In this document: positions 31,763 through 42,762 of the stretch, piece after piece
How positions within the stretch are numbered: the first letter of the stretch is position 1
How the letters are laid out: the number at the start of each line of letters is the position of its first letter
Assembly (NCBI GenBank): GCA_013076295.1
Contig: RQOL01000729.1
Coordinates: 4,340,001 to 4,404,000, forward strand
Length of the DNA: 64,000 nucleotides
DNA from: Sanderia malayensis
Lineage: Eukaryota > Cnidaria > Scyphozoa > Semaeostomeae > Pelagiidae
Direction of reading: 5' to 3'
Notes under the pieces: generated by a model
Database searches by the model: none
The model's input: the letters and a program-made list of their open reading frames with translations, nothing else
What the model was told of the DNA's origin: nothing
Program-made: the position numbers and the translations under genes

Positions 31763-34184
31763 CTAATCTTCTGTACAGTGGGTAGCCATTGACATTGAGT
31801 TCTGTTTGCTGCGCAAGGTCTTTTGGGAATTTCTTTGTGCATTTCCAATCTTGCATGCAAATGCATGACAGATTGAGAATTCCACACGGCCCGTGCATCA
31901 TGTGTTTCTTGACGATGTGGTGCTCACGGTTGTGGGTGTTCTGGTCTGGTATCTCTGCCGATATGATGCGATCAATATGCTCTGGTGTGCGTGGTTTGTC
32001 TTGTTCGGCGAGAGATAGGATCATGTGAGTGTGCGGCAGTCCACGTTCTTGAAATTCTACTGTGTAGACGTATGCAATGACTTTGCCAAAGAAGTTGAGA
32101 TCCAGGATGTCACAGAGCAGTTCTTTGAATTTCAAGTTGAAGATGCGTGTGACGATGTCTGGTCGGTCTTGTGGCTTCTGGTTTGGTAGCAAATTTTCCA
32201 CGATTTCTTGCCAGCTTGGATTTGCTGTGAATGTGAGGAATATGTCTGGCTTGCCGTGCTTTCTGACAATGGTCATGGCGTCTTGGTAATTCTGTTGCAT
32301 GCTTCGCTGACTGCCTGTAAATGAGGATGGTAAGATGATGACTCGTCCAATATTGATGTGCTGTGCGGTGGCCGGATTGTGTGCTTGAGCGAGTAGATTT
32401 TGGTGTTCAGGTCCTCTGTAGAGGTGATCCATCAGTCCTTTGTACGACTCAACTATCAGATCTTTCTGATGTGTTCTGATGTAAGTGAGATCGCTGCCTT
32501 CTACCTTGGTGAATGCATCAACCAAGTACCTACTGTTGAAACAGCAGTCTTGATAGGTGAAGGGCTGAGAAATGTTCTCGGACTTGGATTCTGTTTGTGT
32601 AGAATTGGCTGGCTGTCACTCTGGTCTGGGGGCGTTTGGGTTGGTCAGCGGGGATTTGTGTATGGACTGCTGGCAGTTTTGCGATTGCTGTACCCCAACC
32701 GTGTTCGCCGAATGGAAAAAGGAGCGGATAGGTGAGTGGATCGGCTGCTGGATTGGTTGCTTTGATGTCAATCAGGTAGCCGTCATGTCTCTGGATGTGG
32801 ATGATTCTGTCATTTGGATCTGGTGCGGCACCGTCCTTTGTGCTGTAGATTGCTGCTATTTCTGCTGCTGCTGGGCTGTGGTACCTGTGATCCTGGTCAG
32901 CTCTTGACGTGATGATCATGTCAAATGTGGGAATAGGCTTGTTTGCTGCAGTTGCCTGTTGCTGTTGTTGTTGCAGTATGCCGCCTATGTTCTTGTATTC
33001 TTGAGCATATGGGTTGACTGCAAGAAGTTTGTCTTGGAGCTTCTTGATGGTGTCTTTGTTCAGATCCCTGTTGGTGGGGTTGTTGGCTCTGTGCTCGACA
33101 GCTTCAGCTGTATCCATGATGTAGAGCTCTGCGTATTTTGGTTGCTGTCCTTGCAACGGGTGAAGGTGGGCTGAAGGGAAAAGTGAGGCAGTTGATAAAA
33201 ACCGTTGATGCATTATTGAAATGTTGAAAATCAATATATTATTGTGTAAGAGGAGAATAAGTAAAAGAAGTGGGAACAGAATGTGAAAGTACCTGTTCTG
33301 TGATATGCACTGTCGTGTATTGTTATCACGGGTGGCCCCCTGCCGTGAAGTTGCGGTATATTTGCTGTCCAGGATGCCATTGCCATGGTGGCATTGCATT
33401 GGCGAAATTTGGAAAGAAAATCTTTCAACTCTCTTTGTGTTTCTTGTGTATCGCCAAGGAAGAGAGACATCAATGCTGCACGTGGAGGCTGTATTTGGGG
33501 TAGTGTGACAGCTCCCTCACGACAGCACTTTGTGTATTTTTTTCTTGTGTTCTGCTCTTCTTTGAAATACTTGGCACCACAATGTGGACAGCTGTTGTTC
33601 ATCGGTGGGATGTGGTGCAAATAAATGTTGTCTGCTGGAGGATTTGCTCCTTGTTCTGGTTGTGGTGGCAGTTGTGGGACCGCTGGTGCTGTTGGCTGTT
33701 CGTCTTCTTGCATTGCGGTTGTATTGCGGTCTGTTGCAGTTGTGGCAATTGTGGCTCGAACTGAACAGGCTGTATCTGTGGTGGCTGGCGGTGCAATTGC
33801 GGGATGATTTCGACAGGCTGCATCTGTTGTAGCTGTGGCTGGAATTGTAAGGGATCAATCTGCTGTAACTGTTGCTGCCATTCAGGTGGGAACTGGAATG
33901 GGTGCACGTGTCGTACTGGTTGCTGTAGCAGAGGTGTCATCGCCATTTGCAATCCTATGCCCCCCCGCTGGGTAGGGTACAGGGGAAAGCTGAATGTCTT
34001 GTTGCGCTTCCAATGTTTGAATTGGTTGTTGCCGCGGCTGTGTGGTTGCTATCGTTGCTGTAACTGCAGTTGCAGCGTCTCGTCGAAGGGAAGAGCGACT
34101 GGTTGTTCTGTTGGAGGTGTTCCAATGGCTCGTTGTTCGCGGCGAACTGTTTAAGCATGGGCCCTCTGTCTCTCCCTTCGTCAT
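31763..34184 (-). pseudogene. Helitron Rep (HUH) protein, helicase absent, frameshifts
   Basis: Nicks and joins DNA in rolling-circle transposition. The N-terminal part (34184-33600) is Gln/Pro/Thr-rich low complexity with frame changes. At 33713-33293: a CPHCGAKYFKEE zinc-binding motif, then CCREGAVTLPQIQPP. An intron, 33292-33171 (GTACTT...TTCAG), joins phases correctly to ELYIMDTAEA and the helical Rep N-domain. A 4-base insertion near 32527 breaks the frame inside the conserved FQQYLVDAF-type segment. Then QNYQDAMTIVRKHGKPDIFL with FTANPSW, and the HUH block RGLPHTHMILSL (about 32025), HGPCG and C-x-C-rich DWKCTKKFPK. The exon ends at 31763 with donor GTATGT. The tyrosine block and the Pif1 helicase expected downstream were not found, so the element is truncated. 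Confidence 0.82.
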
Positions 34185-34689
34185 TGGCCAGAGATATTTG
34201 GTGCTCGTGGCATTTGTTACGTTGTGATAAAAAAGAGATGTATTAAATACAGCGAATTCTATTAAATACTATTATGAAAGATATAATATATAATTAATTG
34301 TATCTAAATAATAAAGAATATAAAACCCAAAAATGTGGAGTTAAAAATAATCCAGTAACACAAAATGTATCTACGAAAAATAGAAAATTGTGTGGAAATG
34401 GAAAGTAAAACAACAACGACAGTAATTTTGCAATGAGAGAAATAGTTTAAAGGGAAAATAAGAGAAATCACTAAAAACACACTTACTTGTCCTCTCGTCA
34501 AAATTGCAAGAAAATTCGGAATTATAGTGGAAAATAACGCGATAGTAGACACAGAACACGTCTTCGCAGCGATAAAATGAGTATTCCCGTCAATTAAGCG
34601 AATGAAAACTGTTGGACGAAAAAGTAAAACGCACCAAAACAAAAAATCAACCTAAGCACATTCCAGAAGGAAGGAAGGAACTTCCTCGT
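34185..34689. other. AT-rich upstream region of Helitron Rep
   Basis: No gene seen. It contains the presumed promoter side of the minus-strand Rep gene, but no promoter motif that I can support. Confidence 0.4.
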
Positions 34690-34860
34690 CAATCAAAGGC
34701 CACAGTAACAAAAGACACTGTCGGATTAGTGTCAAACGCAACAGGGATTCATTGTTTCGTAAACGGTAAACAACGCACGATCTATCTTCCCAGAAGCATG
34801 ATATCATTTCAAATGCCTTTAACCAGGGGTTCGCCAAGCACATGTTTTGTTTGACTTGAT
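34690..34860 (+). repeat. dispersed direct repeat, right copy
   Basis: Mate of 29846-30022, 4.8 kb away in direct orientation, at the 5' side of the Rep gene. Confidence 0.8.
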
Positions 34861-35364
34861 CCTTTAGTATGCATCAAACCTCGGGACAACCCCCCTCGCA
34901 CGCAAGGATTTTCGAAGGAGAATAGTGAAAAAATCTCGAAAAATACAGCGAATTTCGAGAGAAGAACTGGTGAAGGAAATTACAAATGCAGATCAGAAGA
35001 GTTATGGAAGGTTTTTCGAAAGAATAAGGAAGAAGGGGAGGCCAAAAAGGGATTACAACGCCTCGACCCGGTGGTCTTTGACCACACGTTTCTGTACTGC
35101 ACAGATATTATATAAGGAGGGATTCTTTCCTATATCATTCTTGATCTTTTGTCAAAGATGGCCTCTAATGCGAAAACCCTTAAAGAAAAACAAGCAACTC
35201 TGTGATTATGAGTCCTTTAAATTTAAACCCTAAGTTAACTGAGTTCATTACATTAAATTCAAAGCAGTTAGATCTCCATAAATAGAAGGTTACTGGGCTT
35301 TTTCATCAGACGACTGACAACTTTCGATCCTCCTTCATGTCTGAAGTTGCTCAATGACTGTCGT
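34861..35364. other. spacer, one weak open frame
   Basis: A plus-strand frame at 34925-35233 begins MKKSRKIQRISREELVKEIT and is basic, but shows no known motif. I do not call it a gene. Confidence 0.4.
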
Positions 35365-37038
35365 TCAGTAAAAGTGCCATGCTGATTTCTTTGATCTCCA
35401 GTATCCGTCCATTGCCTCTTTTACTATTGGATCAGAATGTGCCAAGTTAGGACCGTTAACTGCAATTTTGAATTCCTCGGTTGCATTTCCTTCATCAAGA
35501 TTTCTTCGCTCGTTGAAGTGATTTTCAAATACTGATACAGTCAACTCTAGCAAGGATTCACAAGAATGCTTTATACAGCCAACTGCCATTGCTTGTAGCC
35601 GCATCTCTATGACTTGAAAAAGATCTTTTTGTCAAAAAACTTCTTCAGCAGGGTTTTTGGGTCCATAACTTTCAGTTCTGCAATGGAATAGGATTCAATC
35701 TCTTTTTCAAGTCGCCTCAGGAATTCTTTATGCTGATCAATTAACAATTGATTTGATACATTGTTTAATGAGCGCACGGGAATCGATCGAATCGCTTGTA
35801 GGACCTCCTCACTTGTTGTGGCTGCAACTTTGATGTATCCACCTTCAGGCTCCTTTAATGAAACGTACACAGCAGCCAAATCCAGCAACTTTCGAGTGTG
35901 ATTGATAGTAGCTGTTATATCCGGGCTAAAAACTTCATCCTGCATATCGGAATGAATTCTTCCCACTAATTTTGCCAGCTGTTGCTGTGACACTGGTGTT
36001 GGTTCAACGGACACGTTTATTCCTTCTCTTCTTGAGCTCCCGCGAGTCTGGCCAGAGAGTCCTGCAGCAACCGTTTCATGAGCGTCAAGTATAGGTATGC
36101 CACAGATTTCTCCCTTTACCTTCAACGAGGTTGTGGCTTGGTGATAGAGTGGCCATAAACATTTCCTCTCATTAGGTAGCTTGCATAATTCATTGCACTT
36201 TGCATGATCTTCAAGGCTCTCAGACATCTTCTACAAGATTTCTGCCTCCTTCAAAAACTTATCATATTGCTGATGAGGCAGAAGGCTAACTTGCTGGACA
36301 ACATTCACAATGACACCATATTGCGAGTATCTGTCAGCACATCCCGACAAAGTCAGCGGGAAGCGAGCATTGAGGACTTTGCCAAGAAGCTGCCTGGCTT
36401 CATCCGAGCTTTTTCTCTTTGCAGTGTTGGTTGGATCTTGTGTTGCTTCAATCTTCTTCTCCTCAAGACCCGAAATTATGGCTTGCATATCATGGTGAAT
36501 ATTCCTGTACACCAATCGCCGCCTGTTAGCAAATCTTGTGTCGGAGAATTTCACCAGGGCCTTCCCGACAAGAATCTTTTCACTCTTTTGTCGACGGCTT
36601 TGGAAACAAAAGGACGAAATGGTGCAGGAAATAATCTGCTGTGGTTGAGTTCTCCAACTTTAGCACCAGCTTTCTTCATATAAATGACCCACCCTTTCCT
36701 GACAAGCTCTCTCTTTTTGCTTTCTCCAGCAGCGACCAGAATTGGTCGCACAATATTTTTTCATTGCCATTCTGTTTGCCTGTACTTGTTGAGCTGGTAG
36801 CAGATCTTCTTGCATTGTAGAGATCACTACGTCCACGTGGTAACTCTCCCAGACTTCTAGCTTCCAGTACGTCTCCTGAGGATAGGTACACCTTATCCAA
36901 CTCACCACTTGCGCTACTTTGTTTCTTTGACTTTGAATCTCGCAGCTTGTCTCTTACACTTGGAAATACGCGGGCATACTGTCTCCCGCTTTTGCTATTG
37001 CCATGAGGTTTGCTGTTATCTCGTGTTCCTCTCCTTTA
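35365..37038 (-). pseudogene. unrecognised multi-copy-type TE protein, several frameshifts
   Basis: A run of minus-strand frames forms one protein-like region. 37038-36676: acceptor then a basic/Ser-rich start and VYLSSGDVLEARSLGELPRG. Frame change near 36700 to GELNHSRLFPAPFRPFVSKA; 36554-36231 with FANRRRLVYRNIHHDMQAII and FPLTLSGCADRYSQYGVIVN; 36227-35607 with PTPVSQQQLAKLVGRIHSDM and IDQHKEFLRRLEKEIESYSI; 35604-35365 with GCIKHSCESLLELTVSVFEN and AVNGPNLAHSDP, ending SAWHFY. At least three frame breaks. The wording resembles repetitive uncharacterised proteins of cnidarians, but no function is assigned. It lies directly downstream of the kinase-like exons on the same strand. Confidence 0.5.
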
Positions 37039-37065
37039 AATCAATATTCTAAAAATATGTACTCC

Positions 37066-37633
37066 CTACATTTCTCTGTTGCATCTGGAATGATGGTTTA
37101 GAAGAGCCATTCGAGCAAACAACACAATTAACCTAGCAATATGGTTCATATATGCACTATGAAATATACAACCATAACACCAACCTTGCATGATGGAAAT
37201 TGTCTTGCGGATGCTGCAATCCGATTTGTTTTTATAATAAATCCTCTTCATTTGCCATAGACCTTGCTCTCTGAACTCTGATTTTGTCACTAGGGTAATC
37301 GTGGCAGGCTTCTCGTCAATCATGTCCACATGGTAATAGCGCTTTGATGAGCCTGTATGCTTCCATGCTCCCATATCATCGCATTTCAAATCTTCCCAGT
37401 TGGTAAAGCTGGAGTATTCAGCAAGAAAAGACACGTTGTGAGACACATTAATCGGTGGTGCAACACACAGAGATTCCCTTGTGTAAGTCGACAGCAAGAT
37501 TTTTGCAATGTCCACAAATTCGTATGGTTCTTTTCGCCATGAAAATACTGGTGTGCGGGTATCGCATTTATAAGCCTCTCCATGAGGCTGCAGTGACATA
37601 TTTTCCTTTCCAATAGAATATTCTTCTCTGAAA
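37066..37633 (-). CDS. unrecognised exon between the kinase-like gene and the TE protein
   Basis: A good acceptor (TTAAATTGTGTTTCAG) precedes EEYSIGKENMSLQPHGEAYK. The frame continues with KEPYEFVDIAKILLSTYTRE, FLAEYSSFTNWEDLKCDD and YYKNKSDCSIRKTISIMQGW. No domain recognised; the last 35 residues may be intron. Its position suggests it is the next exon of the kinase-like gene. Confidence 0.4.
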
Positions 37634-37839
37634 CACAATTTAAGCAATAGATATGTAAGTATCCCAGAGCAATGCTCAACATTGAAATGAGAGAAGAAAA
37701 GATGAAAGAAAACTTGTGCAACAAAAACACGAATGCAGACAAATTTTTCAGCAATATTTCAGGTGCCATGTACACGGGACTGCCTTGCTCTATTTGTGCA
37801 ACCTTTGATACCAATACTGTCTGAGTTTGAACAAGCCAC

Positions 37840-38450
37840 GATCTGCTCTCACCAAAGTCACTTAATTTGCATATTGCGGACTGTGTCTCTGACATCCATT
37901 TGGCAAGGAACGAGGTCTTATCTTCGCTAAATATATGCTGATTACTCACCAAAATATTCACTGGTTTCAAATCACAATGAATGATATCACGTTCGTGGAC
38001 ATAAAGCATTCCGTTCAGGATATCGTTAACTATAAAATCTGTAACATGTTCAAAGCCGGCACAGTCATATACCTTGTTTATATGAGACAGAAACATGGAT
38101 AGTTAGCTGACGTTCATCTCGCCTTCAAAGGCAGCAAAAGAAAAATTAACATATTCTTGCATGATAGCAAATGGACTCCAACACACTGCCTTAAATTCAG
38201 CTACGTTGCCATGCCCCTTTAGGCTATTAAGCAATTTCACTTCCTTTATGAATTCCTTTTTATTTTCTTCGCCGCACAGAGGCTGTTTGAGCGCAACAGG
38301 ATTTTCTTTGTATTTCGCCAATATAACGAAACCAAAGCTTCCAGCGCCGATAATACTGATAAGGTTGACTTCATTTCAATTAAATTTCTGTACGCCGTGA
38401 AGACCATCAAGCATTTTGTGCTTTGGCTTCAGAAGACTTCTCTCTGCCAT
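37840..38450 (-). pseudogene. protein-kinase-like gene, catalytic motifs intact, two stops
   Basis: Would phosphorylate Ser/Thr or Tyr residues. Start ATG 38450-38448 (MAERSLLKPKHKMLDGLHGV). Motifs in order: glycine loop IIGAGSFGFV; VALK lysine in NPVALKQ; Glu of helix C in EFIKEVKLL; hinge-like AIMQEYVNF; catalytic loop IIHCDLKPVNIL (HCD for HRD); KLSDFGESRS (DFG); GSPVYMAPEILL (APE). After APE the protein runs into what looks like an intron, so subdomains IX-XI are not seen. Stops: TGA near 38360 before the glycine loop and TAA at 38103 between the lobes. All catalytic residues survive despite the stops, suggesting recent decay. Same strand as TE-like exons downstream. Confidence 0.75.
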
Positions 38451-39897
38451 TGCAAGAAATACATTGAATGAAATCAGAGCGGTTGTGTGCCCACTAATAT
38501 CCTGCCTCAAAATTTTAGTCTTTGTCACATTCTATGCCCTTGCGGTATTTGGCATGGTACCTCTATTTTGAAAATAATGCTTCAGATTGAAACCTTCAAA
38601 ACTCCCAAATCGAGGCTCAAAAAATCCAGATATCAATTGTTTTAAAAATAAAATTTTGAGGTTCTATTTTTTCTATGGAACTGACGTCATTCATGCAAAA
38701 TAGCAAAGATCACCCATTAAGTGTGAGAACCGAACAAGGCTTACACAATTAAAATTATGACACATTAAAATTAGCACTTCATAACATCCTGAGATTTCAA
38801 TTTTTTGCCTTTCGGTATCGATGTTCACAATTTACCACCTGGTTAGTCAAAAAGTTGGCTAATCATTGTTGTTCCAGAATCACGGAACAATACATAATTT
38901 TCTGAAATCAAAGACTCTTGGGGCTGAGAACTCTTCAGAGACTGCACACAGGCTAACAAAAACCCGGGGCTTTCAGACATGAAAGCTGACAGGAAGATAA
39001 TAACACAGCTGTCAAACTGAACGAGCACGTTTTGTGATCATTACATGTAACCACCATACAAGATGAACAACTAACAACTAACCAAAAACATTTCTAGAAG
39101 TTTATCTGATGTATTGAAAATAAATGTATCTCACTAATGATTTCTATAATTAGAAATTCTAAAAGTAAACATGAAACGAAAGAACGCACTGGGTCAAATA
39201 ACTGGTTTCCAGTTACATCACTACTCATTTGATGTATTGTTCATCAACCATAGGATCCTTTGTATTTTTAAACTTGCATTTATATATGAGACAAATATGA
39301 AATCATTCCACACTACTGGTATAGTGCTATTTCACGTCAGGAGAGGTGAAACTTCACCTGGGTAAAATTACATTGGAAATTTAGCAAGCGGCAGATTGAC
39401 GATTGAGGATAAAATGTAGTAGGTGTGTAATCAACACGGTGCTAATTGCAAAAGTATGCGCTTCAGTAAGAAAAGGAAATAGCAAGTAACGTGAGGAAAT
39501 AGTCACTTTGATGCTAAAATACCAACGTCAATATATTCAAGTTGAAAAAATCAGCACTCTGATTGTCCGTGTATATGGTTTCCGTTGGAAGGCTTGCCTT
39601 GTTTGTTTCACATACCATGACGAAAGAGACATTTCAATATTGTTTTTATATAGATTTGTTTGCTGTTGTTGCTATTATTGTGTTGTTGTGTTGTCGTTTA
39701 GAAATGCACCTCATATGAGTTTGTGCTTAAGCTGTAATAATGACAATGATGAAAATTCGGGATTAACATGTTTTGTTGTTTCAGTGTATTTCCAGTTTAA
39801 GGGATAAGAATGTGTGACTTAATATATGAAAAAAGCACTGTACAAATAAATTATAAAGCCACATGAATAGTGCATGATCTTTGAGTTAATTGCAAAC
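38451..39897. other. 1.4 kb without recognisable genes
   Basis: Upstream of the kinase-like gene. Only short chance frames seen. Confidence 0.5.
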
Positions 39898-39900
39898 TAT

Positions 39901-40045
39901 TCCCCCTTTTACAGATTCCCCTTTTTACAGATTTTCCCTTTTACAGATTCCCCCTTTTACAGATTCCCCTTTTTACAGATTCCCCCTCTTACAGATTCCC
40001 TCTTTTACATATTCCCCTTTTACAGACTCCCCCTTTTACAGATTT
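39901..40045. repeat. short-period minisatellite, unit about 16-17 bp
   Basis: About nine units of the type ATTCCCCCTTTTACAG, each with small differences in the C and T runs. A pyrimidine tract on one strand throughout. Confidence 0.93.
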
Positions 40046-40053
40046 GAAAAAGA

Positions 40054-40095
40054 GGGAATATGACGTCATACGACATCGTGTAACGTCATATTCCC
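40054..40095. repeat. 13-bp inverted repeat containing TGACGTCA
   Basis: GGGAATATGACGT (40054-40066) pairs with ACGTCATATTCCC (40083-40095) around a 16-base loop. TGACGTCA is the consensus CRE (CREB/ATF) palindrome; binding is not implied by sequence alone. It sits immediately beside the minisatellite. Confidence 0.8.
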
Positions 40096-40242
40096 CCTTT
40101 TCTCCATTCCCCTGTTCCCCGTTCCCCGATTCCAAGTGCCCACTTTTACAGACAGCCGTTAAAAATGAACATTTTTACAATGTTCAAATGCAAAATGAAA
40201 TTCTTTTCTGTTTCCTTTATTAAAGTTGTGTTCGTGTAAATG

Positions 40243-40697
40243 ATCTGAAAGTTCTTGCATAGAATTAAAAATTTCTCGCAACGCAAAACAATTAAAATTA
40301 TTTTCGTGATGTACAAACCTATGATTATTCAAGACTCTTTTTAAGCTGAATTTTGTACCACAATCATCACATTTACGTTTCTTTCTTATTCCCTATCTCA
40401 CTTCTTCTTGTTCAATCGGTTGAATTGTAATCTTCGTCTTTGCTTTATGTTTCTTTATCAGGTGTTTTTCTAATGTTTGTCTCGTGATATTGTTGAGTCC
40501 GCAATAACCACAGGAAAACATGAATGTTTGTCGGTAACATGTTTTTTCATATAAACAACTCTCGAAATTCCTTTAGTACATATATCACATACATGATTAA
40601 ATTGTCCATGTTCATTTTCTTTATGTTTTATAAGTTCTTACTTTGTCGGAAACCATGCTCGACAAGTCACACATTTGAAATTTGCTCTTCGCTTCAT
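40243..40697 (-). pseudogene. C2H2 zinc-finger gene remnant, about five fingers
   Basis: From ATG at 40697-40695 the minus strand reads FKCVTCRAWF...LIKHKENEH (finger 1, one stop inside), HVCDICTKGI...MKKHVTDKH (finger 2); then, after a one-base frameshift, FSCGYCGLNN...LEKHLIKKH (finger 3); after a linker with one stop, RKCDDCGTKFSLKRVLNNHR and FVHH (finger 4); and a weaker FNCFALREIF...LSDHLHEH (finger 5, one Cys lost). Each has the C-x2-C...H-x3-5-H frame. Either a degenerate host-type gene or a TE-borne DNA-binding protein. Strand and motifs are clear; origin is not. Confidence 0.65.
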
Positions 40698-42762
40698 CTT
40701 GACGTTCTTTACAGGAACGAGCCTGCTAGTAAACTGTTAAATGTTTAACAGCCTTTTCTTTTTATATACCAGAATACATCACCTGTCAATCATTTGATGT
40801 AATAACCTGTCAATCATTATTATAATTTACATAATTATCGTACTGATTTTTTATTATGTCTGTAATTTTTTCATCACTAATTTTTTACTTAATAATACCT
40901 GTCTAAATATGGTAGGTAAATTCAATAATTTTATACTTAAAATCAATTGAGAAAAATATATTGCGCGTTTTGATTCTATTCTGTTCACTTCATCATGTAA
41001 ACGGCAAAACAGAAAAACCAAAGACCCACTTCACTGTTCCAATTTTGAACCAAAATGATAAAGTGTAATGATTTTTATACTTTTGTAGCACTCACACATT
41101 TTCACATTGGCCTGTCACTCAAATAAATCAACCAATATTCATTTCCTTCATCATCACCATCATACTAAATCAAGAAATTAAAATCACACTAATGAACATC
41201 TGAAAAAGTTCAGTGCATGGCTTGGTGAGGAGTTTCAGCAACACTGCTTATCAATGGCAGAACATCGCATTCACAATTCCAAATTCCAATACGATTGAAG
41301 CTGGAATCAACATGCAATGTCAAGAGACAGAGCCGAAGAGCACAACTGTTGCGTGAAACAACCCTGTTCATATGGGATTAAGCTTCAATGATAACAGCAT
41401 TGGCATTACAAGCAGTTGACAGTCTGCTTCGGGATATCACACAAGTTGACAAGCCATTTGGTGGCAAATTCATGTTACTTGGTGGCGATTTCAGACGAGT
41501 CTTACCTGGTGTCCCCAAAGCAGGAAGGGAGAAAATCGTATCAGAGAGTCTTAAATCATATCAAATCAGTGATATGTGGGCACAGTTTCAACTACATCGC
41601 CTGGACACAAACATGAGAGCTATTCAAGATGAATCGTATAGAGAATTCCCAGAATGGCTCTTAAGACTCGGCAACAAACAAGAACTACATGATGCATTTG
41701 ACAATATCACTTTGCCACATCAAATATGCTCATCTTCGAAAGAGGAAATGCTCAACTTCATATATCCCAGCCTACTACACCACAGTCGCACCTCATGTTG
41801 GATCTGGTAACCATGTCAAAACGTTGTTGTCTTACCCCAAAGAAGGCCTTATCACATCAAATCAATGACATCATTTTTGAAAGACTACAAACTCCTGAAA
41901 GAACATTCTACAGCACAGATAGTATGATAACAGAGGATCCAGAGAAGGAGGAAGCATATCCAATTGATTTTCTCAATAATCTAACTCCTAAAAGAATGCC
42001 ATTACATCGACTTACACTCAAGGTATAATTTACCTACATGTACTAATTATACATTAATTCTACACTTATTTTAAATATTAATGATGGTCCTCCGATGATA
42101 CACATTGTAATCTCGAACTTTTCTTATTTACGGTTGGTGCAACAACCATTCTTCTGAGGAATCTAAATCCAAAGAAAGGTCTTTGAAATAGCACAAGACT
42201 CATTATACGCCATCTCCGACGTTGCGTGATTACAGCGGAGATCATCAAGAAGGAACACAGAGGCAAGCAGGTCATGATTCCCAAAATAACATTGTCACCA
42301 CAGGACAATGAGATGCCATTCAACATCAAGCGACTGCAATTTCCAGTCAGATAGCATACTGCCTTACCATCAATACTAGGGGTCATCACTCGCTTCGCTC
42401 TTTTGCCCCAGCCCGTCAAGTAAAAAAAGCTTAATCTGGTTGGTGAACTTCATGCGCTGCATTCGCTTGCAGTGCGCTGCAGTACAATGGGTTAGCTCGC
42501 TGCGCTCGTCTGTGTATCTATTATCAAGAAACATTGACTGATAGGGCGCACCTCGTTCGCTGCATTTGCTTCGCTCATGCCTCTTTCAACCCCACGTACA
42601 AACTTTGGGCTTGTTTACATTAGGCCTAAGCGTCGCAAGCATGCCGAAGCAACGATGGCGGTCGCCTACTAACTAAACTACAACTATCTCACTCGAAAAA
42701 CAAAATAAAGCTATCACCTGTGTTCTCAATTGTCTCCTGTAATTTTCCAGAGGTCTCTCAAA

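Noticed and set aside
32400..33832. Several plus-strand Cys/Val/Leu-rich frames of 60-116 codons
   Set aside because: Antisense to the Helitron Rep coding region, whose Gln/Pro-rich codons generate such frames.
39901..40045. CRISPR-like array
   Set aside because: Units are contiguous 16-17 bp tandem repeats without spacers, in a eukaryotic context.
42078..42419. Minus-strand 113-codon frame
   Set aside because: Antisense to the Helitron helicase block with ITLSPQDNEMPF; the sense strand has the domain.
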